Below are positions 61,469-64,000 of a DNA stretch of 64,000 nt, piece after piece (position 1 is the stretch's first letter; the number at the start of each line of letters is the position of its first letter). The stretch comes from Palsa-506 sp963709075. GTDB lineage: Bacteria; Actinomycetota; Actinomycetes; Streptosporangiales; Streptosporangiaceae. The notes under the pieces are model-generated. The model searched no databases and was not told the DNA's origin. It saw only the letters and a list, made by a program, of their open reading frames with translations. The translations under genes were made by a program, and so were the position numbers. The stretch spans positions 186,001 through 250,000 of the forward strand of contig CAVPUY010000008.1 in NCBI GenBank assembly GCA_963709075.1. The letters run 5' to 3'.

Positions 61469-63595
61469 TCACGGTGCCCGCGCGACCGCCACCAGCCGCC
61501 GCCCGCCCTGCTCGCCGGTGACCGAGGCCAGCTGCGCCTGCGTCCCGAACGGCCGCCAGCGCGCGGTCAGCCGGACCGCCGGGCCGGCGCGGAGGCGGAC
61601 CACCAGCCGGGCGGTCACCCGGTCGGCAGCCTGGTTCCACCACGCCGTGCCGTTAATAATGGTGTCGGTGACCCAGCGGACGCGGGTCAGCCGGATCCGC
61701 AGCAGGCGGCCTGCCCGGAAGGCAACCCGGCCGCCCCGCAAGCCCAGGTCGCGGCGGCCGCTGAGCAACGGCCAGCGGCTGATCTCATCGCCGACGCTGG
61801 CCAGCCCGACGGTCACCGCCCGCAGCGCGCTGCGTCCTGCCGCATTGCCTGGTGCCGCGGTGGCGGGCACGGCGCCAGCAAGCCGCAGCGGGTACGCGCC
61901 CACCGTGTGCACTGGCGTGATCCGCCCGGCGCAGGACGTGTTCTCGGTGGCAAGGCCGCCGGGACGGCGGACGAACCGCCGGTAGATCGACAGCGCGCAG
62001 CCGTTGTTGGCGTCCTGCCCGGCCACGTGCGTCAGGTTGGCCAGCGTCACCAGCCGGGCCGACCGGCCCAGCTGGCGGGTGACCAGCGTCGCGCCGCCCG
62101 GCCGCGGGGTCAGCGAGTCGAGGGTGCCGGACAACACGAGGACGGGCAGCCGGGCCGGGACGAGCGGCGGCCGCCGGACGATCGGCCGGTGGCTGCGGCG
62201 CGGCGCCGGCCAGCGCAGGCACCCGCTGTAGGCCTCGGTGTACTGATCCAGCGATGTCCACTGGGCCAGGCTGAACGGGGCGAAAGTCCGGGGCGGCTCA
62301 TGCCGCAGCGCGGCGCGGTACTGCCTGGCGCGCTCGGCGAACGGCGCCGTCCGGCTGAACAGCTGCACGTAGTCGGTACAGGCCACGGCGAAATACAGGC
62401 CGTCGCTGAACTCCGGCAGCCCGTAGTTGGTGTCGTCGAACCCGAGCGACAGCGCCGAAATCCGCAGCAGCGGCGCCGCGTCGTGATGCTGCAGCAGGGC
62501 CCGCGCCGCGGCATCCAGGTCACGGTAGACGACCGGGTCGAAGCCCGCGTTGTTCACCAGGTTGACCAGCGTGCCGATCGTCACCGTCAGGCGGCCGCTG
62601 GTGCCGTCGGCCGTGGTCGTCTCGCCGCTGACCGGGGCGCGGGCCAGCCGGCCAGCCAGCGCGGAGATCCGGCCCCACCCGGTGCCGCCGGCGGCCGCGG
62701 CGCACGCCGCCGATCGCCGGCAGACGGCGTCGAAAGCCCGGCGGGCGGTAGTGACCGTGGTGGTATACCACGGGTCGAGCCCGAGCACCTGGTAGGTGGA
62801 GTCCAGCGTGACCGACCGCAGCATGCCCGGGTACCGGGACGCGAATGTCTGCGCGAACCAGCTGCCGTAGGAGTCGCCGTAGAGGTCGACCCGGCGCAGC
62901 CGCAGCGCGCGGAGCACCCGGGCGACGTCCCTGGCGGAATATGCCGTGTTGAAGTCCTCGGACGCGTGCACCCAGCCGCCGCCGTGCCGGTAGCGCCATT
63001 CGTGGTTGAGCCTGGCGCCGCACGCGCCGACCAGCCGGCTGAAGCGCCGCCCGGACTGCCGCGAGCCGGCCCGCTCGAGCGCCGGGCAGTTGATCACCGT
63101 GGAAGTGCCCGTGCCGCGCAGGTCGACGAGCAGCAGGTTGCGGGTCCGCGCTAGCGGCCCGATCATCGGCAGGTAGTTCTCCTCGCTGCCGGTCGAGGCG
63201 AAGCCGGGGCCGCCCTCCACCGCGAGGATCGTCCCGGCCGGCGCCGCGTCCCTGGCCGGCAGCCAGCGGAAGCTGACCCGGATGCGCGGGCTCGCGGCGG
63301 CGGAGTAGTCCAGCGGGACGGCCAGGTGCCCGCAGAAGGTGAGCGGGACGCGCGCGCACCGGCGCAGCGCGACATGCCCGAGCCGGGTCGACGCTGAGGT
63401 CCCGTGCTCCGCGGCCGCGTACCCGGCCGCGGCTGCGCGCCCGGCTCCGGCTGCGCGCCCGGCCGCCGCGGCGGCCGCCGGGATCGGGGCAGCGGCGGCG
63501 GCCACGAGCACGGCAGCGAGGGCCGCCGCGGCCAGCACGGCCGGCCAGCGCGGCGCGGAGCGCCCGGGCATGCGGCGATTCGTCCGGTCAGGCAC
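61469..63595 (-). CDS. Secreted S33-type alpha/beta hydrolase (tripeptidyl aminopeptidase-like)
   Basis: A 708-residue exported protein. The signal peptide follows Met9 (PRWPAVLAAAALAAVLVAAA). The oxyanion motif is EGGPGFAS, the nucleophile elbow VDLYGDSYGSWFAQ, the acid is in SGTLDSLTPR, and the His lies in LTHVAGQDANNG. These match SCO-type tripeptidyl aminopeptidases. An extra 150-residue beta-rich C-terminal region (LRGGRVAFRAGRLLRIRLTR) is beyond the usual length. The first GTG at 63595 or ATG 63571 may be the start. It likely trims peptides outside the cell. Confidence 0.87.
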   Translation of the reverse strand: MPDRTNRRMPGRSAPRWPAVLAAAALAAVLVAAAAAPIPAAAAAAGRAAGAGRAAAAGYAAAEHGTSASTRLGHVALRRCARVPLTFCGHLAVPLDYSAAASPRIRVSFRWLPARDAAPAGTILAVEGGPGFASTGSEENYLPMIGPLARTRNLLLVDLRGTGTSTVINCPALERAGSRQSGRRFSRLVGACGARLNHEWRYRHGGGWVHASEDFNTAYSARDVARVLRALRLRRVDLYGDSYGSWFAQTFASRYPGMLRSVTLDSTYQVLGLDPWYTTTVTTARRAFDAVCRRSAACAAAAGGTGWGRISALAGRLARAPVSGETTTADGTSGRLTVTIGTLVNLVNNAGFDPVVYRDLDAAARALLQHHDAAPLLRISALSLGFDDTNYGLPEFSDGLYFAVACTDYVQLFSRTAPFAERARQYRAALRHEPPRTFAPFSLAQWTSLDQYTEAYSGCLRWPAPRRSHRPIVRRPPLVPARLPVLVLSGTLDSLTPRPGGATLVTRQLGRSARLVTLANLTHVAGQDANNGCALSIYRRFVRRPGGLATENTSCAGRITPVHTVGAYPLRLAGAVPATAAPGNAAGRSALRAVTVGLASVGDEISRWPLLSGRRDLGLRGGRVAFRAGRLLRIRLTRVRWVTDTIINGTAWWNQAADRVTARLVVRLRAGPAVRLTARWRPFGTQAQLASVTGEQGGRRLVAVARAP

Positions 63596-63720
63596 ACCGG
63601 AAAGGGTAGAACGGCCGGCCCGCCATCGCCAGCGTCCCGGGCGGCGCCCGCAATCGATCGTTGACGCACTAACTGATCAGGAATAGGGTCCGGCTGCCTG
63701 CGAATCGTAAAGGGGCAGCG

Positions 63721-64000
63721 ATGCTGAGCTTCGGTGTGACCTTCATGGCCGACCCGCCGGTCTCGGATGTGGTCGCTAAGGCAGTGCTTGCCGAGGAGAG
63801 CGGCTTCAGCCACGTCTGGCTGTGGGACAGCCACGTCCTCTGGCAAGAGGTCTACCCGATCTTCACCCTGATCGCGGCGCAGACCTCGAGCATCCACATC
63901 GGCCCGTGCGTGACCAACCCGGTGACCAGGGATCCCGACGGTCACGGCGTCGGCGATGGCGACCCTGAACGAGATATCCGGCGGCCGGATGGAGATGGGG
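63721..64000 (+). CDS. F420-type LLM-class oxidoreductase, 5' part
   Basis: The window ends inside this gene. From ATG 63721 (AAGGGG 6 bases upstream) it reads LSFGVTFMADPPVSDVVAK, SHVWLWDSHVLW, YPIFTLIAAQTSS and HIGPCVTNPVTRDP, typical of F420-dependent luciferase-like enzymes. One extra base near 63935 shifts the frame before TVTASAMATLNEISGGRM, which is otherwise conserved. The rest of the gene lies beyond the window. Confidence 0.82.
   Translation, partial: MLSFGVTFMADPPVSDVVAKAVLAEESGFSHVWLWDSHVLWQEVYPIFTLIAAQTSSIHIGPCVTNPVTRDPDGHGVGDGDPERDIRRPDGDG

Noticed and set aside
61268..63154. A 628-residue rightward frame
   Set aside because: It is antisense to the S33 hydrolase, which has a signal peptide, catalytic motifs and correct codon bias; the rightward translation is Arg/Gly/Pro/Ala filler.

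Overview
The window is GC-rich actinobacterial chromosome, most like the Streptosporangiales, Frankia or Streptomyces group. This rests on gene content and on frequent GTG starts and 4-bp gene overlaps; no species is claimed. The order trxA-trxB-sigma/anti-sigma-pseudokinase-murJ-DUF6049-cca-ino1-padR-DUF5318-ponA-rpsF-ssb-rpsR-rplI-dnaB is the conserved origin-proximal block of this phylum, so oriC probably lies just left of position 1.

Region 1 (1-24.6 kb) is this housekeeping block: thioredoxin system, envelope-stress sigma factor, lipid II flippase with a separate pseudokinase partner, tRNA nucleotidyltransferase, inositol-phosphate synthase, a class A PBP, ribosomal proteins, SSB, and the replicative helicase DnaB. 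DnaB is split at its Walker A motif by a 404-residue intein with class 3 signatures. A cluster of DnaA-box-like sites lies just upstream of dnaB.

Region 2 (24.6-28.4 kb) holds a divergent HxlR regulator and MFS exporter pair with twin operator-like repeats, a 3'-truncated acetolactate decarboxylase coupled to the exporter, and an asparaginase.

Region 3 (28.4-36.2 kb) is the most striking accessory segment. An intact tRNA-Arg(ACG) is followed by four more copies of its 44-bp 3' half, from the anticodon loop to the 3' end. They bound four small segments of about 1.2-3.1 kb, each with one to a few cargo genes (alpha/beta hydrolase; methyltransferase, flavin oxidoreductase and a secreted protein; an unknown protein; an RlmJ-like methyltransferase). 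Only one segment keeps an integrase fragment. This looks like tandem insertion of integrative elements at one tRNA attB.

Region 4 (36.3-48.6 kb) is a patchwork of small accessory enzymes (VOC, APH-like kinase, SRPBCC, methyltransferases, GNATs, ankyrin protein) with several gene remnants. It ends with a flavin electron-transfer operon (ferric-reductase-like membrane oxidoreductase, FMN-binding lipoprotein-sized protein, ApbE flavin transferase) and an aquaporin.

Region 5 (48.7-56.3 kb) is a tightly coupled chemosensory operon: MCP-CheW-CheA(REC)-CheB-CheR, followed by a receiver domain fused to a PIG-L/LmbE deacetylase-like domain. There is no flagellar gene and no stand-alone CheY. It is the best candidate for an undescribed signalling system.

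Region 6 (56.4-64 kb) carries an AIF/FSP1-like FAD oxidoreductase, a pterin-dehydratase/VOC fusion, a large nested palindrome, an NB-ARC/TPR STAND protein, a secreted S33-type hydrolase, and the start of an F420-type luciferase-like oxidoreductase.

Small frame disruptions are numerous: about 20 in about 15 genes, including single-copy essential ones such as cca and ino1. Most sit in GC-rich runs, which points to consensus sequencing errors rather than true pseudogenes. Coordinates of split genes below cover the whole reconstructed gene.
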